Shown here: positions 47,695 to 60,855 of the stretch, piece after piece
How the letters are laid out: the number at the start of each line of letters is the position of its first letter
How positions within the stretch are numbered: position 1 is the first letter of the stretch
DNA from: Cranoglanis bouderius
Taxonomy: Eukaryota > Chordata > Actinopteri > Siluriformes > Cranoglanididae
Length of the DNA stretch: 64,000 nt
NCBI GenBank assembly: GCA_023630585.1
Contig: CM042536.1
Location: 22,893,904 to 22,957,903, forward strand
Direction: 5' to 3'
Translations under genes and position numbers: made by a program
The notes under the pieces: generated by a model
Told to the model about the DNA's origin: nothing
Database searches by the model: none
Seen by the model: the letters and a program-made list of their open reading frames with translations, nothing else

Positions 47695-47940
47695 AAGTAA
47701 GGAATAAAACACTGTGTGTTGTCTGTTGTAGTAAAATAATCAACAGAAGGATGATTAATTCCACAGCAATTCACGAGCAATTACAATTTTTTATTTATTA
47801 CAGAATGACACATCGTACCTTTTATCCATTTATAGTTACTTTTAATGTTCATGAAACAAGTTTGTTCCTGTTGTCACTTACGTTATAGCAGCTATAAACA
47901 GTTGTTCCCTCACCAGCCTTTCTTTAATCTCTCTCATGAA
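47695..47940 (-). repeat. R2 plus R1, copy 6
   Basis: GGAATAAAACACTGTGTGTT with AAAATAATCAACAG (R2 words) runs into TTCATGAAACAAGTTTGTTC, CTTACGTTATAGCAGCTATA and CCCTCACCAGCCTTTCTTTA (R1 words) without a break. This is the best evidence that R1 and R2 belong to one composite family. Confidence 0.65.
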
Positions 47941-50900
47941 ATTAAAAGGTGAAACCCGAGCATATATCCAGACGTGACGCGGACAATGATAAAGTTCCAT
48001 TTCAAAAAATATTAAAAGTTTATAAATGTTTAAAACGGTTACTACACATTTAGGCATCATGTTCCCATATTGCTGTGGCGAGTTTCTTCATTTCAACTTT
48101 CTGTTTACATTTAGCCCCGCCCACAACTGGAAGAAAGCTGCTCAACCCCACCACCAATTCCTTAAAAGGCAACCCACAATGCATATTTATGCATATTAAC
48201 GATGCCATATATTATATAATGTATATTTATGAGGTCATATCATTTTTTGACCTCTGCATAAAAGCTTGTCTCTTGTTAAGCTCACAAACTAGCTAGCTAA
48301 TGTTAATAAATTAATTTGAACGTTCATGATATATTTACAGTATTAAAACACCAGACTGATTGGTCAAACCATTTCATCTGTGTGTGTTGATTAATCTGAA
48401 GCGAATACAACGATAATTTATGCTTTGCTTATTGTTGACAGCAGGGGACTTTGTTGAAAGTGGATTTGACAAAAGGGGAGGAGTCAAATAGGGGGAAAAG
48501 GAGAGGCGTGGTGTTTTGACTGCAGTTGTAATTGATCTCGCTGGCAGCAGGGGGCTCCAAACATTACTTTTCATTATTTTACTCAGCATTAAACTAAACA
48601 TTACTCACTGCTCCTTTAATTTCAATCTTTTTGTTTATTTAAAACAAGACAGCACTAATGTTTACTGTCATTCAAACACAAATATATGATGACTTTATAT
48701 GCATTTTTATTTATGGAAATGCTGTACTCAGGGAATAGGTAATTATTTAGTATACAGTATATACTGTATTTTTTATCTAGCTAAAAAAGAACAAGGCAAA
48801 ATCTCACTGTTTTTTTTAATGCAACATTCATTTAAAGTGCAAATCCTCCATGCAGGTATAATCATATATAATATTTTTTTATCTGTGATTTAAATCACAT
48901 CAGAGCGTAGAAGAACACAATGTTCTCTTGAACACTATCAGGGATAGGAAAGTCCAAAAATAATTATTTGGAAGTAAACTGTTGTCGCATTTGCAAATCT
49001 GTAATATTTTTATTTTTTTTTTTTTTTGCACAGAAATTTGCAACTTGTGCAAATGATGACTAGTTGGTTGTCTAAAGACATTTTCTCAAACAGTCCAGAT
49101 CAAATGAGAACACTGATGCATTGTCCATTGTAAAAGTTGATGTACGAGTTGATGATGTCCTATTTATTGTTATTTGAAGAATCATAAACGTTAGTATGAA
49201 TTACTTTTAACTGAGCATTACATTTTTAAAATTCTGCTGCTTCAGATGAGCTTCAGCTCTTCTTTGAAAAAGTCCTCGAACATTTAGCTCAAACTCCAAC
49301 CCATAATTCAGCCTGTTCTCAGAACAGGACGATCTGTACTCCTGTCGCACAAACCACACCTCTCAGTTTGAATATTCATAGTGTGGGCGTGGCCACAGAC
49401 TAGTTTCAGTCCTCAGTCACAGCGAGGACTCTGCCAGTGTTGCGTGCTCTCAGCGTGTCCTAATCAGCCACAGCCAGCACTTTTTCACCACTTCTCTCAA
49501 CTCAAGCGTCTCGTCTTGGACCGAATGTGCTTAGATCAGATTTTTCCCCCCTACTTAGCTGTTTGTTATATCATCAGCTGGATTTCATTGTGCAAACACA
49601 GCAGTGTCTCAGTGTCATAACAACAGCCATAACTACAAACTTCAGTTAGCTCCATTTAACTCAATTCTACTTTAACTTTTTAAAAAAAGAATTAATCGAG
49701 AAACGTTATATACACACTTTAATGCACGCTGTACCTACAGGTTTAACATACAGGTCTTCCTAACATACATATTTATTTTACTCATCGCAGTTCATCTGTT
49801 GCGCTTCGAAAAGTATTGGCACCCATCTGTCTCATTCATCAATCACTGTTATTTGGATGGAGGTTCATTCTCAGTACAGCTCCATAAAAACTTCACACGG
49901 TTTGACACAAGATTTATTGCACCATGAAAAACTGGAGGACTTCTGTCATTGTTAGAGACATTACCATCATAACTCCAGTGCAAAACTCAAGGAGTAAACA
50001 CTGGATACCAAACACGATGATAAATACACAAAAGACCTGAAAGAGTCGTCTCTGCTTGTTCACACACTTCAAAACTATTCCAATCCCACGAGGCCTGAGT
50101 GTGTCATATAACACGTCCTCGTGAACTCATAAAAGTGAACAAGTTCACTCCGGCTAGTCGTATACAATGCTAACGACCAGATGAGAGCAGAGAAAGAGAC
50201 AGAGAAATAAAAACAGAGAGAGAGAGGGCGAGAGAGAGAGAGAGAGACCTTTAATCTTGATGGGATTGGCATAATCCTTTAAAAGAATACAGTGATTATC
50301 TGAAGACTGGATGGACCTGCTGGACTTTCTGTTTAGGGAAACTCTTTTCAGATGGCAGAAAAAAGAAGGAAAGAAAAAAAAAAACCCACAGGGTTTGATT
50401 CATTTTCAGGGGGTGCATTGTGTCCATGATCCTGAAACACTGAGAGTGTGGGTGGAGTTCTGTTCTGTGTCTTTGGACTTCTGTATATTTTTTTCTTCAG
50501 GTTACACCAGCAAAGCCTCCTTTATGGTTTTACCTACAGAAACAGAAACAAGAGAGAGCTAAAGTCTTTAAAAGAACTGGGGACGTTGTCCAGGAAACAG
50601 GAGAAACATTAAAAACTGTCTGTGAAGGAATTAAGATACAGTAGTGTGTAAAAATCATAAGGATATTCTGTAAAGCAAAGATTCTCGTAAATAATAGTGC
50701 TGTTAAATGTTTTATACTTATAAAAACAAACTATAATAAACTATAACAATGCCATTTAAAACTTTTGAAACTGCATCAGTTCTGAGAGAGAGAGGTTTTT
50801 TTTTAGGAGGTTTTTATTAAATCTAGAACTTCCACAGTTCCTCTGAAGACTTTGGCTGTCACTTGCTTCTGTTTCATGTAAAACCAGAACAGCCTCCATT

Positions 50901-51019
50901 ATGTTTTTTTTTTAAATCTAAAAATCTTACGTTCTCAAACGGCATGAACACATTTCCCTGTAATATCTCATTGTTTTTTTTGGAAAATTAACAATTGGTA
51001 ATCTAAAACACATTACAAT
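47941..51019. other. Intergenic, no gene seen
   Basis: Repeats: a possible Tc1-type terminal fragment (AAAAGTATTGGCACCC, 49811) and a GA tract (50210-50246). Open frames near 49381 and 50311 have no recognisable family content. Confidence 0.45.
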
Positions 51020-51427
51020 TTCCCTTCACTGGAACTAAGAGGCCCAAACCTGTTCCAGCATGACTTGTGCACAGAGCGAGCTCCATGAAGACATGGTGTG
51101 TTAAGGTTGGAAGAAGGTGGAGGAACTGGAGTGTCCTGCACAGAGCCCTGACCTCAACCCCACTGAACACCTTTGGGATGAACTGGAACTGGAGCCTCCT
51201 CACATCAACATCAGCGCCTGACCTCAACCTCACTAACGCTCTTGTAGCTGAACGAACACAAATCCCCACAGCCACGCCCCAAAATCTAGTGGAAAGCCTT
51301 CCCAGAAGAGAGAGTGGAGCTTATTATAACAGCAAAAAAGGAGGGAATAAATCTGGAATGAGATATTTAACAAGGACATATGGCTGTGATGGTCAGGGGT
51401 GCACATACTTTTGCCTATATAATGTAA
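51020..51427 (+). mobile_element. Truncated Tc1-like remnant
   Basis: A + strand frame from 51144 reads SPDLNPTEHLWDELEL, the signature around the third catalytic acid of Tc1 transposases. The right end GGTGCACATACTTTTGCCTA then TATAATGTA (51399-51427) resembles the terminal repeat of an abundant fish Tc1-like family. The left half of the element is absent. A short duplication of CTGACCTCAACC (51149, 51219) makes the interior locally repetitive. Confidence 0.75.
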
Positions 51428-54400
51428 GTTTTTGAGTCTCCTCCAAAACATTGATCATTTCCCAATTCAGGAAGTAGAAACATCTGCTAGATGACTAAAT
51501 ATGTAGAGTAGCGGTGGTCAAAAAGCTTTTTGGTCCAAAGAGTTGGTCCAGATAATTGGGTCTGGACAGAAATGAAATCACAGCTGAACACCTGCAAAAC
51601 ATGAATATCTGCAGTGAACTATGTTAATCTAATCCCGTCCAAATAGGGCTGAAAAAAATAGGACATCTACGACTTTTGCACTTTACATTTAGTCATAATA
51701 ATTATATTGAAATTTTGGAACAATGACTATATTTGGCGTAACGGGGAACATTCTGTATGTCTAATTTTTGTCCAGAACATTAGCTTTAAATTTCTGGCAA
51801 GCTCTCATCTGTATCCAATTAGTAAAGTAGGGGGCACGAGCACAGGTATGATTCCCTAGCAGTGCAGTCACGCTAAAGACAACGCTTCACCCCCAATCCT
51901 TGTCTTGTACTTGAAATTCATCCAAATTCAATCAGAACGGAACCTGGTTTAGTTTGTTCCTCTCTTGATTGTAATTTAGAAAGTAGGAAAGCGCAGAAAA
52001 AGCTCGGAAAACAAACAACACATTGAAAAATCTGAAGTGTACAGAGTGGGAATCTGTTAATCCTGCTCACGCGTGCACCTCGTGACACATAAGACCGCTT
52101 TTAAAAACACATTGTCCTAGTTTTATTGTTAGAAGGGAACTTTTCAAATCAAATCAAAATTCACCAGAACATACTGCTCTTTTCTATGCTTGTTCAGTGA
52201 GTGGGAACACTTCACAGCTCTGCGCTAGTCTGTAACCAATTTCATGCTGCATTTTTTCTATTAAAAAGGATTACAGACAACATTGGTCTTCTGTTCTCTG
52301 CCACTCAGGAAGCTCAATGTGATTTCTGCTTAGCGTTCCTTACCGTTTCCCCTCGCTGACTCCAATCATCTGTGCTGATGTTGTGTGCCCCCCCCCCAGC
52401 TGTGTCTACACAGTGGGTTCTTTGCTAAATGGCCTGCAGAAATGAATAATGAGTGAAAACATCTTTATTGGGGCCATTGTTTTTATAAGAACACTATTAC
52501 TACTTATAACAGTATCACTAACGCTACTACAACTACCACCGGCTAGGAATTACTAACTAATCTTACTATTGGCCTCAAACCCCCTTTCAGATATCTGGTG
52601 GAATTTTACCCGTAGAATAGAACAAGCAACGGCACTGACACCTACTATTGAGTTGCAAGCAGTGATTTTTGGGGCCCAAGCACTAATCAGAAAAGTTCCC
52701 AATTTGTGTTTACCGTTACAGCTGATCTATCTACAGACTATTAACTATCTACAGACATGCCAAAATGCCTGGACTTCCCACCCCTGAGATGTTTGTGAAC
52801 CAAATTTGGCAGATCTATCCATTATCAGATTATATGTTCAAATATTTCAAATCCCAGCACCCACACACGTGGATAAGGCCAAAATCTGTCACAATTAAGC
52901 CGGTTTTACACTTTCACACTGTGTGATTCCAGCTGTCTTTTACGATTATTACTTGTCACAATGTATGAGATGATCCCAATCAAGTCTTGGTAGAATTCTA
53001 CAATAGACTGTGCAATAACATGTTCTGCATGCGAGATTATACAGTGAAGAAAATTATCACGTTCTGTCGGTGTGTAGCTCAACTGGAAAGCATGAAATAG
53101 TTTCACATTGTCATAATAGTAAATAAACTCGATGAGCAGGAGGTTTACAGGCTAATTAGCTAACTACACACCTGGAAGCTGTAATTCATCCTCTGTTTCT
53201 TTCCATGCTGCATCCCTTTTTGTCCTCTCATTATATAACTGTGATGAGACGTTATAGACACATTCTCTCTGCTGCTACAATTCATCAAACCACTCTTCTT
53301 TTAAATCCCATATGTTTTGTTTATGTTTATCCATCACCACTACCGTATTTGTTGCTGTCCAGTGAGTTTTGTGTAATCCTATGCCATCTTCGTACTAGTG
53401 GCTTTTAGATGAGTGTCAGGGCAGCACTCATACTCTGAGATTTTAGTCAGAATTGAAAGAACGTTGTCGTCAGCTGTCTTTGGTCACAGTAGCAGTAAAT
53501 TGGCCACCAATTTATATGTTACAGTGTCCCCAGATTGCCTCAATACCAATTTTAAAAGTTTTTTTTTTGGCAGGAAAAAACAAATTATTTGAAAGAATTA
53601 AGCAAATTCAATGCACCCCAGTTATCTAATTACATAAAATGTTGATGTTCTGGACTCTGAACTCCAAAGTGTTGCAATTATAACATATTACAAATTTCCT
53701 TTTCATAAATGATGGTGTTTCTAGGCTTTAAGGCCATTTTTAGGATCATGCATTAGATGAAAATCAGAAAAAATCTTCATGCTTGGATCCATAATGATGA
53801 TTTAAATAATTGTGTCATGTCTTTACAAGGATGCTACACAAAGAAATATGACAGGAACATAACAAAAGTCATACAATACAGACCTAAAAAAAAACCCCTG
53901 ACAGATAAGAAAAGATGATGAAGAAAGATGACAGTGTTGAATTAAAAAATAAAAGATGTATTGTTGCACATATGATACAATAAGTGGCTAATTGTTGTTG
54001 CCATTCAGTCACCGTGGTGTTATTATTATTAACAAATTGACTTGAATTGTGTGTTAATGTTCTCCAATTTGCCCACTCACACAATTTGAAGCACGCTCAG
54101 GTTAAAAACAAAAACGAAGGCATGAAATGAGATGAGATGTCTCCCACGGCTGTGAGCTTCATGCTGAGGGAATTTTCCCCGCTCCATTTCTTTGTTGAGA
54201 TTCCCTCCGTGTTCTCCGCTTGCATAACCATGCTTTTCCTAACACTCCCCACCCACCTCCGTACTAGAACCAGCTTGCCCAATCCGGTGGTTGTCATGGC
54301 AACTGAGCAGCATCCCACCACCCCCTTCTCCTGTTTTCCCTCAGTGCTTTTGTTCGAAGGTTTGTCGTCCTTCAAGCACGTGCTCTTGTTGTTGTGGTTG

Positions 54401-54646
54401 ATATTCGTTGTTGAAATGCACATGCATACTAAACACATTAAGTGGAAACAGACACTCGAAGCACGTAAAAATATCGCGCAGTGTGGAGACACGTTCCTGG
54501 CACGGATGGCGACGTTACCATCACTCCGAGGCATAAAGCGTTACATAACGGTGAATGTTGAGAACGCATGACATGTGCACAGTGGACAGTGATGTGCAGC
54601 ACTATTTCTGCACATCAAACAATATGGTTCATGCTTAAGTGAGAGG

Positions 54647-54726
<80 letters not shown>

Positions 54727-55114
54727 AACAAATCTGGGTCAGCAGCCTTAAAGAATGAGGAACGAGATGGCAAAATTTACACAAAACCCATATTCATCAG
54801 TATGTAAGCAGATCCATTTATTATTACTTGGACCAAAAATTCTCATATTCCTTCGTTTAAACAATTAAGAATTATTCTAGTAGCTTCCCTCACTGAATAT
54901 CCAGGCCCTCAAATTCTGTGAAGTCCCCTTTCCATTGATGGATAGAGTAAAGGGGGCCAATACTTTGTGCACAGATGGGCTATATGGCAGATGTAAAGCA
55001 GACGGACCTGATAAAAAGCTTTTAAGGTAGACTTTGAGTCGTATTTTCACAGACTCTTCCATGTGTCCCAGTCTGAAATGTTTCCCCTGATCCTCAATTT
55101 CAATTAATGAAGGA
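51428..55114. other. Intergenic, no gene seen
   Basis: Includes GC-richer sequence at 54130-54570 where both strands stay open for ~145 codons (54137-54571 on +, 54097-54534 on -). Neither translation shows a domain or a membrane/secretory pattern I can name, and no splice context was recognised. A (GT)n run follows at 54649-54723. Confidence 0.4.
54649..54723. repeat. (GT)n microsatellite
   Basis: About 37 uninterrupted GT units ending in GCGC. Confidence 0.93.
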
Positions 55115-55300
55115 ATAAAACCCGGGTATGTCATGCTGTTGTAGGAAAATAATCAACAGTGGGGTGGTGTGATGAAGCGGAGTCACTGTCACCACCCAGA
55201 AGTTGAGTATTAGAACGAGCACATTAATATAAACCTGTATAATACAATATCAACACCTTCTCTTCTGACCAATCACAATCCAGAACTTCACAGCGGTTTT
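55115..55300 (-). repeat. R2 plus R1 end, copy 7
   Basis: GGAATAAAACCCGGGTATGT and GGAAAATAATCAACAGTGGG (R2) continue into ATTAGAACGAGCACATTAAT and CCAATCACAATCCAGAACTT (R1 end), with most of the R1 body missing. Again the two parts are joined. Confidence 0.65.
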
Positions 55301-56144
55301 GGACTTCCGACTGCGAACATGACGCGTAAACAAAGAACGTCGTACGAGGTTATATTTCCATGCGTCGTAGGAAATTAGATTTACCTGAATAGTTTAGAAC
55401 AGGTGTTGACTGTTAACAGCGTGTTTCTGTGAAATGTTTGTACCTCGTTAGACGATGCGGTTACTTCCTGTGCTCTAAACACTGTTTATGGTGATTAGAA
55501 ACAGGGCAATAAACACGTTCTTGTGTGATTATATCCAACAGCGTCCGGACTCTGCAGATTGTGTTGATAGTTACAGATCTCTGGTACACAATCTGTGGAA
55601 TTCTGTTTACAGCTAGAGCTCCTCTTCTGTGTTTTCAATGTTCATCCTCCTGCATTTTCACTGCTCCCTACGTATAATGTGTCTGGATTCGATCCATATT
55701 CAGTATATAGGGCACTTTTTTTTGTAGTGTCCAAATTCTTAATAGACAAATGATCATTCCCTTGATAGAGCACTATACTATTACCCATAATGCACCACAA
55801 ATCCAGTGTCCAACCAATGCAAATTTCCGCACTGACATACCACAATTAACTGAATTTTTTGAGCTCAAGATTTACTCGTCATGATAAAAACCACAGTGAT
55901 TAACCTCATAATAAATAAATATAAAACGAAATTTATGTTTAATGACTGACTCTGAATCCAACACCTACTTGTGTGTGGTGTGTTAAATACAGAAAATCAT
56001 TTTATTCTTCTATAGATTTATGTTTTCGGTTCACCAGGTAACTGGTAATGTTCAAAATACAAGCGGTAATGTTCGTATATACTGAATGATGATGTTTCCC
56101 CCGCCCCAGCTCCAGCCCCGCCCTGGACACGCCCCCTTATCTTT

Positions 56145-56195
56145 CTTTAATACAATTCAGTTTTATTTGTATAGCGCTTTTAACAATGGACATGG
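56145..56195. repeat. Fragment of a high-copy fish repeat
   Basis: AATACAATTCAGTTTTATTT followed by GTATAGCGCTTTTAACAATG and GACATGGTC is a very common teleost interspersed word, presumably the end of a retroposon; flanking sequence is too diverged to extend it. Confidence 0.6.
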
Positions 56196-57103
56196 TCTAT
56201 TGTCCCTTGTCATTAGTCTCTCTGTGTCTCATACCTGTACTCCTTTTATTATCGATGGCCGTAACAAAGTCTTGCAAGTGTTTTGTCCATGGGTTTTCCC
56301 AGTTCCTCATTTTTCTCTAGGCAGTTACTTCCTTGTTTTTCTAGTTGCTAGATATTACCTCACTGTTTATTGGTTCTGATCTTTGCCTGTTGTTTTAAAC
56401 CCCGATCTAAATATTGTCCTCAGTTCTATGACAACTCTCAAAAGAAAGAAAGAAAGAAACAGACAAAAAACAATTGCATACACCATTTTTTGTCCACTTT
56501 TTGCTCCTCTGTAAGCTCAGTTTCACTGAGATGGATTCTTTGATTTTTAAATTTTCACCGTTCATTCATATAATTCATTTATAATAAAGCATGATACGCA
56601 ATCACCTTCTGAAAAAGTTGATGTTTGATAATTCAGGCTCAATTTTACGACATCTCAAGCCCCCTTTAGGAACCTCATTCCTTCTTTGTCTTTTTTTGTG
56701 GGTTATAAAGTTGGGGGAAGCCACAGGAATGTGTGTGTGTGTGTGTGTGTGTGTGTTTTAGGCCATTTTTATTTACACACGTTTTATTATTTTTTTGTTT
56801 TTATATTTCATATTGTTGATCTTTTATTCCTTTATAGCCTTGTTACTTCTTGCATTTTTATTATTTGCCTATTTTACTTTTTTTTGACTAGGTTTTATTT
56901 TTTAATTTCTGTTTTTGTACTTTACAATGTGAAGCACTTTTAAATGTATGAAAAGTGGTACTTAGATAAAGTTTACTATTACTATTATTATAATTTGTAA
57001 CTGATTTAAATTTAAATTTTATTTTGTTAGAAAAACATTTTTTAAAAGTTTAAAAAATACTCACTCAAAGTGAGTGTTTAAATAAAATGTGTTTTCTTAA
57101 CAC

Positions 57104-57152
<49 letters not shown>
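57104..57152. repeat. (GT)n microsatellite
   Basis: About 20 GT units with one TTT interruption near the start. Confidence 0.9.
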
Positions 57153-57157
<5 letters not shown>

Positions 57158-57880
57158 CTCAAGACACAAAACTGAAGTCTTGATTTAATTTTTTTTCAAT
57201 TACTCAGCACATGATATGACTTCCCCTCTTGTTTTTGTCTCCAGCTGTTTTTTCTTCCTCGGCAACAGGGAACTGATTTGTGATTGGCTCGTCTGTTTTT
57301 AGGAGCCAGTGAGAAGGCGGGCTCTGTGTTCAGTGTTCAGTTTTCAGTCCATGGGAATGTAGGTAAAAGGTCCCGTGTTGAACTCACTGCCCCAGCCCCC
57401 ATGGCAGGAGGCCAGAAATGAGGAAACAGTTTTGTCCTGTGCTGTTTGGATGTTCTGCCCAATTCTACTGAAGCAGAGGGGAAAAAAATAGCAGGTCTTG
57501 GCAGCGGTGTGCGCCCATGCAGTCGGCATGTGACTGACTGGTGTGGTTTTGGCATGATTCTTGTTTATGTACTCGTCGGTGTGTGAGCGAGGAACTGATC
57601 ATGTTCATGTCACAGCATGATTACGCAAAGGAAAGTGCACACTCATCACACATTTAGCTGAAGATTAAAATATCATACATCGTGCTTAAGTTTTCGTGTT
57701 GTTCTGCATGACTTAGGACGACTTCACTTTACCGCAATGTGGCCATGACGAGAAAAGAGAGGAGGCCATTTATCAGTCAGTTTTCGACATGTGAAGCTTT
57801 AATTTGTCAAACTTTGACAAAAGTCTAAATCCAGATTGTTTGTCTTTTGTCAGCCGTAGTAATATTTTTTTGTTCAAATA

Positions 57881-59178
57881 CAGTGGATATAAAAAGTCTA
57901 CACACCCCTGTTAAAATGGCAGGTTTTTGTGATGAAAAGAAATGAAACCAAGATAAATCGTCAGAACTTTTTCCGCCCTCAATATGAAAATACAATGTAT
58001 AAAAATTAAATGACGAACAATCAGAAACATTTTATGGAGAAATAGGGGAAAAGAAAGTTACAGTAACCTGGTTGCATAAGTGTGCACACACTTTTATAAT
58101 TGGGGATGTGGCTGTGTTCAGAATGACATTAAATCTCATGTTCAAAAGTAATTATCTTACAGCTGTCATCAATGAAATTATTCTGACTAACCCCAAATAA
58201 AGACCAGCTGTTTCTGTAGGATTTTTGGATCTTTTTGGTTTCATTTGACTGCTGAAGCCATAGTCTACAAAGAGCTGACAGAGCATGAATGGTCCAAAAC
58301 ATTTCCCAAACATTAGATGTACCATGAAACACCGTGAAGGCCATCATCAACAAATAAAGCAAATGGAGCACCACAGTGACATCACCAACAACAGGATGTC
58401 CCTCCAAAATGTGCAAAAGGACAAGACAAAACTTACCAGGGAGGCTGCCAAGAGACCTACAGCAACATTAAAGGAGCCCCAGGAATATCTGAAAGTACTG
58501 ATTACTCTCTGTATGTGACAACAATCTCTCGTGTTCTTCACATGTCTGGGCTGTGGGGTATGGAGGCTAGACGGAAGCCCTTTCTCACAAAAACCATCCA
58601 AGCTCAACCAAATCACCCCAAACCATGTGGCAAAATGTGTTATGGTCTGATGAGATCAATTCCAAAGGGAACACCATACCCACAGTGAAGCATGGTGGTG
58701 GCAGTATCGTGTTTTAGGTCTGTTTTTCTTCAGCCAGAACTGGGGCCTTTATCAAGGTGGAGTGAATCATGAATAGCTACAGATGTTTTTGAATGACTAG
58801 CCAGAGCCCAGACCTGAGTCCAACTAAACAGCTGAGTGATACCCTCACAATTTGATGGATCTAGAATGTTTTTGGAAGAAAAAGTGGGAAAATCAAGTCA
58901 AGATGTGCCATGCTGATAGACCCTTACCCAAAAAGACTGAGTGGTGTAATTACAATAATAATTAAGTATTAGTTTAGGGGTGTGCACACTTATTCAACCA
59001 GGTTATTGTAAGTTTTGTAATTTTTTGTTTTCTCTAAAAGGTTTCTGATTGTTTTTCACTATATTTGCATACTATGCAAGTTTACATTAAAGGTGGGAAA
59101 AGAACTGGCATGATTTATCTTAGTTTCATTCTTTTACTTCGCATTTTAGCAGGAGTGTGTAGATTTTTATATCCACTA
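57881..59178 (+). mobile_element. Tc1-like element E, degraded
   Basis: Left end CAGTGGATATAAAAAGTCTA then CACACCCCTGTTAAAATG; right end GTGTGTAGATTTTTATATCC then ACTA. TA lies outside each end (57879-57880, 59179-59180). Inverted repeats extend ~130 bp with indels. Same terminal family as element F but with the transposase on the + strand. At 1.3 kb it has lost several hundred bases of interior. Confidence 0.9.
58280..58860 (+). pseudogene. Transposase remnant of element E
   Basis: Fragments on the + strand include an HTH-region piece (REAAKRPTATLKEPQEYLKV, ending at TGA 58516), a KPSKLNQITPNH-type linker, TGGCAAAATGTGTTATGGTC, and a GAAGCATGGTGGTGGCAGTA word (58686) matching the KHGGGSV motif. 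CCAGAGCCCAGACCTGAGTC (58801) matches SPDLSP near the third acid. Many stops and frameshifts; dead. Confidence 0.75.
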
Positions 59179-60855
59179 TAGCAGAGCACTAATTTCTTAA
59201 TTTTTAATTTTTAAAAAAAATTTTAACTCCAAGTGTCCACATAATCACAGATTACAAATGTGTTGTGGTCAGGGATGTCATTAGTTGTCATTGATGAGGT
59301 TGATGAAGCTGTTCTGGTGACGAGCTTTCTTTACAACAAACTGTGTTTTTTTTTGCATATCATATAGGCTACGCAGATTTGCAGAAATTAACGCAAAATC
59401 AGGGAAACTCTGCAATATTCGTGGAGCTTGCAATTTTTCAAAATTACCGCAGATTTTCCACAGATTTGAGCCAAGACGCGACATGTGGCATCATCACAAC
59501 GCACATTCAGTCAAAGCCCTCTTCGATTCATCTGTGTCGAACATGAGTACAGCTAAAAGCTCTCATTTACCAACAAACATCACTGCGAAAGAGCGTGCAG
59601 AACTATTTTATGCAATTGCAATTCCGCCAATTCAAGTACAAAAAAGCACAAAAAAACTCGAAAATTTCATCACAAATTTTGAAAAAAGCCGCAGCAAAAT
59701 CAAGCATTTTTGGCCGCAACAATCACACAAAAAACTCTGCAAAGTCCTGTATGGACTGATAGAGTCAGTCACCGTTCTGAACATGTTTCTACATCACTAT
59801 GGTTATTTTTGGTGAAAAAACAGTGCTGGATATTAAATGATGGGGAACAAAACCTACAAAATCTGATCTGACTGGTCAAGCTGAGTTCTGAAATCTGATT
59901 CGTTTTGTATAAAAAATTATAATACAAATATAGATTTACACACACACACACACACACCACAAAGTGTGAACTTGAATCTGACAGGGAGAGTATTGTTTCT
60001 GTTGAGTTTCGAAAGTGCGCTGAAAAGCGTGGTCTGAATAAAGGTGAGCCTGGAGCTCAGTTAAGATTCCACCTGTCTCTCAAGTCTTCCTCCACACCCT
60101 CACACACAGAGTTTCTACAAGCTTCATTTTGTTTTGTTTTTTTACCACGTGGACTGGAATCTTTCCCACTTTCAAACTCAAATCATCAAAAACATTCAAG
60201 GTATATGCTTGAACACAGCTTATCATCCTCAGGGGTATTTCTCTATTCTTTTTTTCCTTTTTCTTTTCACACATTTATTCAGTAAAGTTTCCTAGCCAAA
60301 ACAAACACTGAAATCCCCCATCTCCCTACCTCTCCTAATTCTGTTCATTCAAATATACTTCATTTGTAGGTAAATCAGCTGGACATATTTCTCACAAGTG
60401 AAAATTTCTCACACAACTCAGTTTTCTGTTCCTCGATTTATTTTAGCTTTAAAAACAAAAAAACAAATCAGCTCAGCTAAAGGGACATTTTTAGGAAGCA
60501 GATAAACATAGTGATAAACACATCAGACTATTCAACACTTTTCCATGATTGTGGGGCAGAGCCTTGAAGGAACAGTTTAGTCAAACAATAAAAAATAAGT
60601 AAAACTAGGTTTTGGGAGAGATTAGCTTCCACCTGAAAAACTAAAGACACAGTGGATAAATTGTGTGTTTTATTAAAGCCTTGGGCTAGTGAGCAGCTGT
60701 CGGCCCTTTGGGTGATGACCTTAAACCCTCAACTGCTCAGAAATGTGCTGTGATTGTGTTCTTGCTCAGCTGTTCACAGGGTTTATTTGGGATTTAGCAG
60801 GTGGAGAAACTCTGCATGTTCAGTTTATGTTTTTTAGTCCTAGGCATCTAATTTA
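59179..60855. other. Intergenic, with one probable dispersed repeat
   Basis: 59340-59750 (GCAGATTTGCAGAAATTAAC, ACCGCAGATTTTCCACAG, AAAATTTCATCACAAATTTT, GCAAAATCAAGCATTTTTGG) is a repeat I have the impression of having seen in many fish genomes; no terminal structure was identified here. A CA run lies at 59938-59957. No gene supported. Confidence 0.45.

Larger units (their letters stand above)
55301..57880. other. Intergenic, no gene seen
   Basis: Contains a short fragment of an abundant fish repeat (TTTTATTTGTATAGCGCTTT, 56161-56180), GAAA units (56441-56458), GT runs (56731-56756; 57104-57152) and GC-richer unique sequence at 57230-57560. The last is free of recognised repeats and might be conserved, but carries no supported exon. 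Confidence 0.45.
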
